This document shows positions 7,972-15,072 of a stretch of 28,067 nt of DNA, in pieces. The notes below the pieces were generated by a model. The model had not been told where the DNA came from, did not search any database, and saw nothing but the letters and a program-made list of their open reading frames with translations. Both the position numbers and the translations under genes were made by a program. Origin of the DNA: an uncultured Eubacteriales bacterium (GTDB lineage: Bacteria; Bacillota; Clostridia; Lachnospirales; Cellulosilyticaceae); assembly GCA_900551325.1 (NCBI GenBank), contig URVM01000031.1, positions 1 to 28,067 of the forward strand, in the 5' to 3' direction. How positions within the stretch are numbered: the first letter of the stretch is position 1; each line of letters starts with the position of its first letter.

Positions 7972-8676
7972 TTAAATTCTCTCTACTTTATTAAATCCAA
8001 ACTTCTTTATTTCCTTACTATTTATATGTTTATCAAGATGCATACAATAAACCTTTTCTCTAAATACAGGTTTAATAAGTTTACTCAATTCCCCTAAAAA
8101 TAAGTGGGCATTGTTTTCATACTCTAGTCCACAGGTATCTTGATAAATACGATTAATCTTACCTACTTCTAATTTATCTATAATATGCTTTGGTAGTTCA
8201 TTACTGTCTCCACTATAATAAAAATTCAACTTCTCCGTATACATAATAAAGCCATAAGCAGGTATAGTATCTACATGACTATGCTGATGCCATTCTATTT
8301 TGTATATACCTAAAGGATTTCTATCAAACTCTACATTTCCCTTTGATTTTATTATATACATTTCCTTTGTTACCCCTGTTACCTGTAGATAAGTCTCTAT
8401 TAAAGTTGCATTCGGAAAAATAATTACAGGTCTCATCTTTAAAATATAGTAACAATAAAAAATCACTTCTCCCAAACTTCCTACATGATCAGGATGAGTA
8501 TGTGTAATGATAATAGTTAAATCCTTTAAGTCTTCTAAAAGTCTCCTTTTTTGTATAGCATGAAATACAGTGCCACCACAATCAACAAGAAGCATACTTT
8601 GCTCTTCTTTTATGTAAGCACTATTGTTTCCAAGCCCTGTATTAAAAGCACTGCCTATTCCTAAAAATCTTAACAT
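7972..8676 (-). CDS. Metallo-beta-lactamase fold hydrolase
   Basis: Cytosolic MBL-fold metal-dependent hydrolase of 234 residues. The zinc-binding HxHxDH motif is intact (H59, H61, D63, H64 in THTHPDHVGS). Further likely ligands are H134 (HQHSHVD), D157 (YSGDSNE) and H213 (CMHLDKH). The overall plan resembles RNase Z/arylsulfatase-type MBL proteins, but the length is shorter than tRNase Z and I see no exosite arm. The substrate is unknown. An AAGGAGG site precedes the ATG. It is downstream of the DUF1540 gene but separated from it by a terminator. It is not adjacent to walRK, so there is no reason to call it YycJ. Confidence 0.9.
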   Translation of the reverse strand: MLRFLGIGSAFNTGLGNNSAYIKEEQSMLLVDCGGTVFHAIQKRRLLEDLKDLTIIITHTHPDHVGSLGEVIFYCYYILKMRPVIIFPNATLIETYLQVTGVTKEMYIIKSKGNVEFDRNPLGIYKIEWHQHSHVDTIPAYGFIMYTEKLNFYYSGDSNELPKHIIDKLEVGKINRIYQDTCGLEYENNAHLFLGELSKLIKPVFREKVYCMHLDKHINSKEIKKFGFNKVERI

Positions 8677-8700
8677 CTTCTGCCTCCTTAAAATGTATTT

Positions 8701-8728
8701 AAAAAAGAGGCCATTAATAACAGCCTCT
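8701..8728 (-). terminator. Intrinsic terminator after DUF1540 gene
   Basis: On the minus strand the stem AGAGGC (8723-8728 side) pairs with GCCTCT (8706-8711 side), followed by six Ts. It lies 15 bases past the DUF1540 stop. Confidence 0.8.
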
Positions 8729-8742
8729 CTCTAATGTATCTA

Positions 8743-9069
8743 TTAATAACTGCAACGATCAAAACTTAAACAATCTGTTTCTGTGCAGTCACTTACCTCA
8801 CCTAAACTACTTACTTCTATCTCACTTAAAGAACACTTTTTCTCTTTATTATATACACAAGTATTGACCTCACAGCATATACAAGATGTTGTCCCACTAA
8901 GTGCACCTTGCCCTGATTTATTATTTGCATGATCTTTAGCTGTGTAGGAATGACAGTAAGTAGCCTCTGTTGTTCCTGAGCCTTTACCAGCTATATGAAG
9001 AGTGTCTATTTGGCAAAACTGTTCTTTATTATAGTAGCATGATTCAACTGTACAATTAATTTTATGCAT
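8743..9069 (-). CDS. DUF1540 cysteine-rich protein (two domains)
   Basis: 108 residues with two tandem DUF1540-type cysteine modules. The first is about residues 4-43 (INCTVESCYYNKEQFCQ ... TYCHSY; cysteines 6, 11, 19 and 39). The second is about residues 62-105 (CICCEVNTCVYNKEKKCS ... DCTETDCLSF). The spacing suggests a small metal-binding fold. The family is common in spore-forming Clostridia and its biochemical role is unknown. A good AAGGAGATA site precedes the ATG. It is a monocistronic gene with its own terminator. The linker between the modules is Ser/Gly/Thr rich. Confidence 0.88.
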   Translation of the reverse strand: MHKINCTVESCYYNKEQFCQIDTLHIAGKGSGTTEATYCHSYTAKDHANNKSGQGALSGTTSCICCEVNTCVYNKEKKCSLSEIEVSSLGEVSDCTETDCLSFDRCSY

Positions 9070-9158
9070 TCTTTTATCTCCTTCACTAATATGTTTTGCA
9101 CGTACACAATTAGTATGGATTTAATATGTACAATTTATGCTAAATTTACCCCATCATA

Positions 9159-9800
9159 TTATAGACCTAATAAAAAACTTACTACATACCAAGCACCATT
9201 ATAAATCCACATAATAACTGTATTTAAAGGTCCTCTAAGTACATCAAAGTAAAGTACAATAAGTAAAAGGAAGTATCCAAAACGTTCAAAGCGCATATAT
9301 TTAAAGTACTTATCTTCTGGCAAGATAGCTCCTACTATTTTAGAGCCATCTAAAGGAGGAATAGGGATAAGGTTAAAAACACCTAAACTTAAGTTGATTA
9401 CTGCTAATACGCTAAAAAGATCAAACACGAAAATAATAAAGTCTCCCCCGTAACCTCCTGTCACCTTTAAAATAACCCCCATAATAAAGATGCTTATACT
9501 CATAATAAGAAAATTCATCATTGGACCTGCAAGAGCTACAATAACCATTCCCTTTTTACGATTTTTATAATAATACGGATTTACCTGTACAGGTTTAGCC
9601 CAGCCAAAGTGAACAATCATTAAGCAAATGGTTCCCAAAAAATCCAAATGTTTAAATGGATTTAAAGAAAGCCTTCCTGTTTCTTTCGGAGTAGGGTCCC
9701 CCATTTTATATGAAGCATATCCATGAGCAAATTCATGAAATGTAATAGCTACAAGTACAGCTATAAGTGTTTGGATTATCTCTAAAAAATTCGTCACCAC
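9159..9800 (-). CDS. Site-2 protease family membrane metallopeptidase (M50)
   Basis: Intramembrane zinc metalloprotease of the short M50B group (YwhC-like), 213 residues with about five or six membrane segments. The catalytic HExxH is H22-E23-F24-A25-H26 in the first segment. The third ligand region is NLIPIPPLDGSK with D151. No PDZ domain is present, unlike RseP/RasP. Proteins of this subgroup are widespread in Firmicutes and substrates are usually unknown. The start is a GTG: two GTGs in tandem at 9800 and 9797 follow a GGGGG site and either could be used. It is divergent from the flavin-reductase gene at 9896. Confidence 0.92.
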   Translation of the reverse strand: MVTNFLEIIQTLIAVLVAITFHEFAHGYASYKMGDPTPKETGRLSLNPFKHLDFLGTICLMIVHFGWAKPVQVNPYYYKNRKKGMVIVALAGPMMNFLIMSISIFIMGVILKVTGGYGGDFIIFVFDLFSVLAVINLSLGVFNLIPIPPLDGSKIVGAILPEDKYFKYMRFERFGYFLLLIVLYFDVLRGPLNTVIMWIYNGAWYVVSFLLGL

Positions 9801-9830
9801 ATAACCCCCTTCTGTTTTTTTGTATATAAG

Positions 9831-9842
9831 TATAGTACTATA
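9831..9842. promoter_or_regulatory. Perfect 12-bp palindrome in divergent spacer
   Basis: TATAGTACTATA lies in the 95-base space between the divergent M50 protease and flavin-reductase genes. It is well placed to be an operator for one or both, but AT-rich palindromes also arise by chance. Confidence 0.3.
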
Positions 9843-9895
9843 TTATTACAATTATTTATATCATAATAATAAGTATATTTAAAGGAGATGTTAAA

Positions 9896-10405
9896 ATGAG
9901 TAAATTTATATCTATTACACCAGAATCTCTAGATAAAAGCCCTTTTCAACTTATCGGTAAGGACTGGATGCTTGTAACTGCTGAAACTGATGGTAAAGCC
10001 AATACAATGACTGCTTCTTGGGGTGGCCTTGGTGTAATGTGGGGCAAAAATGTTGCTTATGTGGTAATTAGGCCACAGCGTTATACAAAAACTTTTGTGG
10101 ATGCGTCAGATACATTTTCACTTTCTTTCTATGATGAATCCTTCAAGAAACAATTAGGCTACCTAGGAAAAGTTTCAGGAAGAGATGAAGATAAAATTAC
10201 TACTGCTGGACTTACTCTTACCCACGAAGGTGAAACACCTTACTTTGAAGAAGCTAATCTAGTACTAGTATGTAAGAAACTCTACTCACAAGAATTTAAA
10301 CCAGAATGCTTTATAGAAACTGATTTAGATGCTAAATGGTATCCAAATAAAGATCATCATACACTCTACATCGTTGAAGTAGAGAAGGTCCTCGTAAAAG
10401 CGTAA
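9896..10405 (+). CDS. Flavin reductase-like / FMN-binding split-barrel protein
   Basis: 169-residue cytosolic protein of the flavin-reductase-like (flavoredoxin) family, predicted to bind FMN. Family features seen: NTMTASWGGLGVMWGKNVAYVVIRPQRYTKTF, read as an FMN-phosphate region (TASWGG) and an RPQRYT motif, then FSLSFYDESFKKQLGYLGKVSGRDEDK, a segment typical of clostridial members. The probable role is electron transfer or reduction of a small substrate; neither partner nor substrate can be named. The GGAGATG site upstream is good. It is a single gene ending at a bidirectional terminator. Confidence 0.9.
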   Translation: MSKFISITPESLDKSPFQLIGKDWMLVTAETDGKANTMTASWGGLGVMWGKNVAYVVIRPQRYTKTFVDASDTFSLSFYDESFKKQLGYLGKVSGRDEDKITTAGLTLTHEGETPYFEEANLVLVCKKLYSQEFKPECFIETDLDAKWYPNKDHHTLYIVEVEKVLVKA

Positions 10406-10411
10406 ATACTA

Positions 10412-10468
10412 AAATAAAAGTGAGATAGCTAGAACCTATTTCTAGTTCTATCTACCTCACTTTTATTT
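10412..10468. terminator. Bidirectional intrinsic terminator
   Basis: A long stem (AAATAAAAGTGAG at 10412-10424 with CTCACTTTTATTT at 10456-10468) contains an inner stem TAGAAC/GTTCTA. It separates the convergent flavin-reductase and Ogt genes. Confidence 0.92.
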
Positions 10469-10478
10469 ACTTTCATAC

Positions 10479-10943
10479 TTAGTTTGTCATCTCTAGTTCT
10501 AATAAATACTCTTTTATATGAAGCCCTCCACCATAACCTACTAGTTTTCCATTCGCTCCAATAACCCTATGACAAGGAATAAAAATAGGAATAGGATTAC
10601 GATTATTAGCAAGGCCCACTGCACGGCAAGCTTTAGCATTACCTATAGCTTCTGCAATGTCTTTATAGGATTTAGTTTGTCCATAAGGAATATCTTGTAA
10701 AGCTTTCCATACACTTTCCATAAAAGGTGTTCCCGTAGGCTTTAATGGTAAATCAAATTCCTTTCTCATTCCTTGAAAGTACTCTTCTAGTTGTTTACAG
10801 GCTTCTTCAAGAAGCTTGGACTTTCCTTCTTCTATTATCTTATCTTTAAGTTCCTCTTCAAAGTACACATGGGTAATAACACCTTCATTTTCTACAATTC
10901 CTATTTTACCAATAGGTCCATTGTAATATCCTATTTGTTTCAT
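10479..10943 (-). CDS. ogt: Methylated-DNA--protein-cysteine methyltransferase
   Basis: Suicide repair protein that moves the alkyl group from O6-alkylguanine in DNA to its own cysteine. Of the 154 residues, about 1-65 are the variable N-terminal domain and about 70-154 the conserved DNA-binding domain. The active-site motif IPCHRV has C124. The DNA-binding helix carries the arginine finger R107 (CRAVG), and the GTPFMESVWKALQDIPYG and SYKDIAEAIG segments are standard. It is monocistronic, with an AGGAAGAGG site ahead of the ATG. The protein is of the Ogt type rather than an Ada fusion. Confidence 0.96.
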   Translation of the reverse strand: MKQIGYYNGPIGKIGIVENEGVITHVYFEEELKDKIIEEGKSKLLEEACKQLEEYFQGMRKEFDLPLKPTGTPFMESVWKALQDIPYGQTKSYKDIAEAIGNAKACRAVGLANNRNPIPIFIPCHRVIGANGKLVGYGGGLHIKEYLLELEMTN

Positions 10944-11000
10944 CTTTTGTCCTCTTCCTTTTATACTATTGGGGCTTCACTTACGTAGCTTAATGTTAAA

Positions 11001-11786
11001 TTATACACAAAACTTAAAGGAATTATAGATGTTTATTAAAATTATAAAAATCATAAGTATTATAAATAACTTTTCCACAAAATTAGAGGATATTCTTTTA
11101 TTTATTTTACTTCCTAGACTACCTCCTAATACCCCACCTAGTACCATTAAAACGAGTACACTCCATTTAAAGCTTGGTATATTATCTTGCACTACATAAC
11201 TTAATAAACTTGTTATCTGACTAAATAAAATAATGTATAAGGAATTTGCTGCAGCTTTTTTGGTTGACATTGAAAAGAAAAAACTAAGTACAACTAAGTT
11301 AATTGGTCCTCCTCCAATACCAAGGAAAGATGACATAACCCCTAGAAATAATCCTATTACCAAACATGCTATTATATTTTTAACATCATATGTTTTTATT
11401 TTTCTTTGATTAATTGTATATATTAATGTAGCTAGTGTTATAGTTGCCAGTAGTATTGACTGAATCATACCTACTGTATTTTCATTATTAAAGATATAAT
11501 ATAGCATTTTAAACATTTCTTTTCCAGCAATCCCCCCTATAGCTGCACCAATAGCAAGAGGTGTTCCAGTTTTAATATCAATTGCATCTTCATTATTTCT
11601 AATTTGCTTTGAAACAGAAATGATCGCCATTGCAAATACAGTACATCCAGATAGAAAACTAATACTAGATACACTCATTACTCCAGTTGCATCTAGTGCT
11701 GGTTTAATTATAACGCCTCCTCCAATTCCACAAATAGCCCCTATAATAGAAGCAACTAAGCTTACTGAAAAAAATATTATTTCCAT
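11001..11786 (-). CDS. TauE/SafE family permease (sulfite exporter-like)
   Basis: Integral membrane protein of 261 residues with about eight hydrophobic segments arranged as two related halves. Each half has the family glycine motif: AICGIGGGVIIKP near the N-terminus and SSFLGIGGGPINL at about residues 150-163. The family moves organosulfur compounds, sulfite or other anions across the cytoplasmic membrane; the substrate here is unknown. It is a single gene. Its upstream region (11855-11903) is nearly identical to the one in front of the C_GCAxxG_C_C gene at 13507, implying shared control. Confidence 0.9.
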   Translation of the reverse strand: MEIIFFSVSLVASIIGAICGIGGGVIIKPALDATGVMSVSSISFLSGCTVFAMAIISVSKQIRNNEDAIDIKTGTPLAIGAAIGGIAGKEMFKMLYYIFNNENTVGMIQSILLATITLATLIYTINQRKIKTYDVKNIIACLVIGLFLGVMSSFLGIGGGPINLVVLSFFFSMSTKKAAANSLYIILFSQITSLLSYVVQDNIPSFKWSVLVLMVLGGVLGGSLGSKINKRISSNFVEKLFIILMIFIILINIYNSFKFCV

Positions 11787-11854
11787 ATGTTCTTCTCTCT
11801 CTTTCTTAAAAATTTTACTAGTAATATTTACTTTATATGTTTATAGTTTAAATA

Positions 11855-11903
11855 TTATAAATTACTAAAATACACTTATATTATACACCATATTTTTATA
11901 ATA
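11855..11903 (-). promoter_or_regulatory. 49-bp promoter/control element, copy A (upstream of TauE/SafE gene)
   Basis: Matches 13541-13589 at 44 of 49 positions without gaps. On the minus strand it contains TATAAT (11880-11885). A TTGTAG sits 18 bases upstream at 11904-11909, a plausible sigma-A promoter. The start codon is about 70 bases downstream. Confidence 0.6.
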
Positions 11904-11907
11904 CTAC

Positions 11908-11938
11908 AAAAAAAAGAGAAGCTTTATATAAACTTCTC
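11908..11938 (-). terminator. Intrinsic terminator after 12020-12379 gene
   Basis: On the minus strand GAGAAG pairs with CTTCTC (11916-11921 and 11933-11938), with an AT-rich inner stem and eight Ts after it. It lies directly before the TauE/SafE promoter. Confidence 0.85.
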
Positions 11939-12019
11939 CTCTTTTACTCATTTTAAGAAACAATAACTCTATACTTTAGCTTTCTATAATTACGTCTAAA
12001 TCACTTATTGTAGACAACC

Positions 12020-12379
12020 TTATCCTGCTATTTTCTTATTTTTATTCTGATTCTTAACTAAATATCTCTTCTCAATCCTAGTATAAATACTCATTAAAAT
12101 GAACAAACCTGGAACAGTATCTATAGCAAGCATAATCCCACCGTACGTTAATTTATAAAAAGCAACTACTGCAGTTAAAATAAATAAACCACCGTAAACT
12201 AACCACATCCATCCATTTGCTTTATTATAAGCTTTTACATCTGTAACCTCTTCACTTTTTACAACGCTACCTGACCAAAAATGAATAGGATTCTTCATTC
12301 TAAAAGCTGCAATACCTATTCCCATAAACACTAAACCACATAAAAGTACTATAACTACAAAAACTATATTTTCTCCCAT
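12020..12379 (-). CDS. Small three-segment membrane protein, unknown function
   Basis: 119 residues with three predicted membrane segments at about 5-26, 57-76 and 79-99 and a basic cytoplasmic tail (RIEKRYLVKNQNKNKK). The loop after the first segment reads FRMKNPIHFWSGSVVKSEEV and is followed by DVKAYNKANGWMWLVYGG. This plan recalls small DUF3784- or SdpI-like proteins of Firmicutes, but I cannot assign it firmly. A GGAGGGG site precedes the ATG. It is monocistronic, with a terminator about 80 bases after the stop. Nothing in the context indicates its role. Confidence 0.7.
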   Translation of the reverse strand: MGENIVFVVIVLLCGLVFMGIGIAAFRMKNPIHFWSGSVVKSEEVTDVKAYNKANGWMWLVYGGLFILTAVVAFYKLTYGGIMLAIDTVPGLFILMSIYTRIEKRYLVKNQNKNKKIAG

Positions 12380-12476
12380 AGTAACCCCTCCAATATAATG
12401 GTTTATACCCTATTTTATTCTTCATACTGATTTATATTACCAGTTATTAACCCACATTCTAAATCCCCCCATTTCA

Positions 12477-12513
12477 CAAAAATCCTAGAACATTTATTAT
12501 AAGTCCTAGGATT
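12477..12513 (-). terminator. Intrinsic terminator after dCMP deaminase gene
   Basis: AATCCTAG (12481-12488) and CTAGGATT (12506-12513) form an 8-bp stem with a long loop, followed on the minus strand by five Ts. Confidence 0.7.
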
Positions 12514-12524
12514 AGTTAGTGTGT

Positions 12525-13034
12525 CTATTCTATATCAAAATTTAACTCAATACTCTTTGTACCAGTTTGCAGTCTAGTCAGTTTAACCCCTGCTGCTTCA
12601 AACATTTTCTTAGATGCTTTTACAGCATCAGTTTCTGCATATTTATCAGATAAATAAATAACTTCTCTTATACCTGATTGAATAATAGCTTTACAACATT
12701 CATTACAAGGGAAAAGTGCTACATAAAGCTTTGAACCTACTAAAGATTTCCCCTGAGCATTTAAGATAGCATTAAGTTCAGCATGCACAACAAAAGGATA
12801 TTTAGTATCTAAAAATTCCCCTTCTCGCCCCCACGGAAAACTATCATCTTCACAGCCTAAAGGCAAACCATTATACCCTACACTTAATATAGTATTACCA
12901 CGTATTTGGTCAGAACCTTCTCCACTTACTATACATGCACCTACTTGTGTATTTGGGTCTTTACTACGTTTAGCTGCTAAAAGGGCAATGCCCATAAAGT
13001 AATCATCCCATGAAATATAATCTTGTCTCTTCAT
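12525..13034 (-). CDS. Deoxycytidylate (dCMP) deaminase family protein
   Basis: Zinc-dependent cytidine/dCMP deaminase fold, 169 residues, probably converting dCMP to dUMP for dTTP synthesis. The catalytic HAE motif is H84-A85-E86 and the second zinc motif PCxxC is P109-C110 to C113, so H84, C110 and C113 bind zinc and E86 is the proton shuttle. The ISWDDYFMGIALLAAKRSKDPNTQVGA start (residues 7-33, read in two parts) is typical of dCMP deaminase/ComEB-type proteins, as is VGYNGLPLGCEDD. It lies 20 bases after the C_GCAxxG_C_C gene, with its own GGAGGG site, and is the last gene of that pair. Confidence 0.92.
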   Translation of the reverse strand: MKRQDYISWDDYFMGIALLAAKRSKDPNTQVGACIVSGEGSDQIRGNTILSVGYNGLPLGCEDDSFPWGREGEFLDTKYPFVVHAELNAILNAQGKSLVGSKLYVALFPCNECCKAIIQSGIREVIYLSDKYAETDAVKASKKMFEAAGVKLTRLQTGTKSIELNFDIE

Positions 13035-13054
13035 CTTTTTCCCTCCAAATCTAG

Positions 13055-13507
13055 CTAAATATTTAAATTGTTTTCATCTAGCATGTTTTCTAGAATTTCT
13101 ACTACTTCTTTAATCATTGAATTACACTTAACTTCTGATAATCCTTTTTCCTTAATAGCTGCCATACCTTCTGGTGTACTTATATTATGACCAAGAAGTT
13201 CTTTGCAATAAGTTGTTTGATATAAGGCTTTAAAACGATTTTGAAAATCTACTGCAATCTTTCCTGCTCGCATTTTAGTTTCTTGATCAGCTGCTTCTAC
13301 TTGTCCATATTTAAGGCCTAATACCATAAGGCCACCTGTTATAATGCCACAAGTACCTCCAACTCTCATACCACCACCAAAGCCTGCTGAAACTTTACTT
13401 GCAAATTCCTTTTGTAAACCTAACTCTTCACAAAATACTAAAAGTATAGCTTGTGCACAGTTAAAACCTGCTCTATGATAAGCTACTGCTTGTTCTTGTC
13501 TATTCAT
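13055..13507 (-). CDS. C_GCAxxG_C_C family redox-type protein
   Basis: 150-residue member of the C_GCAxxG_C_C family, predicted to be a redox-active or metal-binding protein. The conserved cysteines are in place: C17 (FNCAQA), C53 (GGTCG), C101 (TYCKELLG) and C128 (VKCNSM), with an additional C26. The glycine-rich stretch AGFGGGMRVGGTCGIITGG is characteristic. The family is common in anaerobes and its enzymatic role is not established. It is first in a two-gene unit with the dCMP deaminase. It shares a 49-bp upstream element with the TauE/SafE permease gene, which hints at a common signal, perhaps sulfur or redox (inference). Confidence 0.9.
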   Translation of the reverse strand: MNRQEQAVAYHRAGFNCAQAILLVFCEELGLQKEFASKVSAGFGGGMRVGGTCGIITGGLMVLGLKYGQVEAADQETKMRAGKIAVDFQNRFKALYQTTYCKELLGHNISTPEGMAAIKEKGLSEVKCNSMIKEVVEILENMLDENNLNI

Positions 13508-13540
13508 TTTTATCTCCTATTATGTATCTATTCTTTAAGT

Positions 13541-13589
13541 TTATAAATTTCTAATATACAGTTATATTATACACTATCTTTTTATAATA
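13541..13589 (-). promoter_or_regulatory. 49-bp promoter/control element, copy B (upstream of C_GCAxxG_C_C gene)
   Basis: Second copy of the element at 11855-11903 (44/49 identical). On the minus strand TATAAT lies at 13566-13571, and a TTGTAT lies 20 bases upstream. The start codon is 34 bases downstream of the element. Confidence 0.6.
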
Positions 13590-13628
13590 TTATACAACAA
13601 AGTGGAGGGAAGGCATGAGTTTAGGTCC

Positions 13629-13892
13629 GAATTACTATCTCTATTTAGTCTTCTTAGGTGTCAGTCTGGCTGTGGCTCCTCCTTCAGCTTTCCCTTCCGG
13701 CGGCTAAGAGGGTGTAAACTCGGGAATCGCAAGAACGCTCAAAACTCCCTTCGGTCAGACACTTCGCTAAAAACCTTGCTCATCCGCTCGTTAACACCCT
13801 CTAAGCGCGCCTCCATGAGGAAGCTTTCGGAGTAGCCACATCCATTCTTCCACCCATTAGTGTTCTTGAAGAGATAGTAATTCTAGTCTTCT
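13629..13892 (+). repeat. Structured repeat family, complete copy R2
   Basis: A 255-bp core is bounded by a perfect 14-bp inverted repeat: GAATTACTATCTCT (13629-13642) and AGAGATAGTAATTC (13870-13883). Inside, TGTGGCTCCTCC pairs imperfectly with GGAGTAGCCACA, and AGAGGGTGT pairs with ACACCCTCT with flanking GC/GC. TAGTCTTCT occurs both just inside the left end (13646-13654) and just outside the right end (13884-13892). A 77-codon open frame at 13602-13835 with a chance ribosome-site-like sequence crosses it and is judged spurious. Confidence 0.88.
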
Positions 13893-13910
13893 AACTTCCT
13901 CAAGTATTTG

Positions 13911-13960
13911 TCTAAAGTATCATCTAAAGTATCGTCTAAAGTATTCCTTTAAAGTATTGG
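13911..13960. repeat. Short tandem repeat, four units of 12-13 bp
   Basis: TCTAAAGTATCA, TCTAAAGTATCG, TCTAAAGTATTCC and TTTAAAGTATTGG follow one another next to repeat copy R2. The remaining stretch to 14132 holds nothing I can call. A short open stretch there (about 14065-14118) has no start or ribosome binding site. Confidence 0.85.
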
Positions 13961-14132
13961 TCTGAATCCTTTTTTGTTTATTCGTAAATATTCCCTAGAT
14001 GCCACTTCTTAATAAAACCTTCTGAAGAACTACCCTCAGCCTATTAAATTATCTCCTCAGAACAGCAGTAAAAGACCTTGTAGAAGCTGCAGTAGCAAAG
14101 AAGTATCTGTATTTATAGAGAAAAATAATAAA

Positions 14133-14155
14133 AGAGCCGTTGTATCAACGACTCT
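14133..14155 (-). terminator. Intrinsic terminator of the sigma-factor operon
   Basis: AGAGCCGTTG (14133-14142) and CAACGACTCT (14146-14155) form the stem, overlapping the stop codon of the last gene. A T-rich run follows on the minus strand. Confidence 0.8.
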
Positions 14156-14999
14156 ACTTTTCTACACGAATATCATACTTTCCTGAAGCTTCTTTTACAT
14201 CAATTTGTACCTTATACTTTCCTGATAATTCAATAGGAAGTGTAAGTGTCTCTTCATTTGTATTTCCTGTATAGGTTCTAGTATCTATAATGTTACCATT
14301 TGGATTAGTTATGGTTAAGATTAAGCTTCCTTTATTTAGTGATACATCTACATGAATCACCAATTGTTCTCCTACTTCCTTATTAATTCTTAAATGACTT
14401 CTATCATTTTTATAACCAAATTTTGCTCTCATTCTATTGCCACTATTATTTTCTACATTCATAATAGAAATATTATTACCCATTTGAATACCTTCAAATC
14501 TTCCATCGGCGGCTGAAAGTGCAAACATAGCTCCAACAGCAATAATCATAATAACTAAGTAACTTACTCCTATAATGGCAAGTGGTTTTACAATATTAGT
14601 CTTATGAGTTATCTTACTTGCCGTAGGATGTATAGCAAGTTCTTCTACCTTTTGGCCACAATATGGGCAATATGGATGTTCCCCGTCTACTGCTCGCTTG
14701 CAAAAAGGACAAGTTCTTTCAAAGACAGCCTGACAGTTTGGGCACAGATTATAATCCTTTTTTACTATTTCCTTACAATTAGAACAGCTATACTCTTTCT
14801 CTGCGTTACTTCTGACAACCAAATATATAATAAGTCCTATAAAGTTAGGTACTATAAGAGCTAACGCAGTCCAACCCCAAGGGTTCATATTATGGGCCTT
14901 TGCATCTTTAAAAACTACTACACCTAAGGCTATCACCAAAACTAAAGATAAGAAGACAAGCCCCATTGCACAAAACATAATCATCCCTAAACTTTCCAT
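14154..14999 (-). CDS. Membrane protein with double zinc ribbon and extracytoplasmic domain
   Basis: 281 residues. Two membrane segments (about 9-30 and 42-62; the WGWTALALIVPNFIGLIIYL part recalls PLDc_N-type hairpins) are followed by two zinc ribbons with paired cysteines (72/75 with 86/89 and 97/100 with 111/114). A third membrane segment comes next (about 138-162), then a secreted C-terminal beta-rich domain (about 170-281) that ends like a prepeptidase/carbohydrate-binding-type sandwich (LSGKYKVQIDVKEASGKYDI). The zinc ribbons would be cytoplasmic. It is the last gene of the sigma-factor operon, 73 bases after the small membrane protein, with a GGAGGAG site. Its function is unknown; it could be part of the envelope-stress response controlled by the sigma factor. 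Confidence 0.8.
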   Translation of the reverse strand: MESLGMIMFCAMGLVFLSLVLVIALGVVVFKDAKAHNMNPWGWTALALIVPNFIGLIIYLVVRSNAEKEYSCSNCKEIVKKDYNLCPNCQAVFERTCPFCKRAVDGEHPYCPYCGQKVEELAIHPTASKITHKTNIVKPLAIIGVSYLVIMIIAVGAMFALSAADGRFEGIQMGNNISIMNVENNSGNRMRAKFGYKNDRSHLRINKEVGEQLVIHVDVSLNKGSLILTITNPNGNIIDTRTYTGNTNEETLTLPIELSGKYKVQIDVKEASGKYDIRVEK

Positions 15000-15072
15000 C
15001 TCTACTCCTCCTTTAAATTTCCTTGCTCTTTATAGTAAATTGTAGCTAAGAGATATACAACTACAGGTATAT

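Noticed and set aside
7972..8676. Possible YycJ/WalJ, because YycJ is also an MBL-fold protein
   Set aside because: It is 17 kb away from walRK, monocistronic, and its motifs are generic to the MBL fold.
13602..13835. 77-codon open frame on the plus strand with a GGAGGG-like site
   Set aside because: It runs through the folded repeat R2; the analogous frame in R3 is only partly similar and the conserved features are base pairs, not codons.
14065..14118. Short open stretch reading AVKDLVEAAVAKKYLYL
   Set aside because: It looks codon-like but has no start, no ribosome binding site and no family I can name; too short to call a pseudogene.
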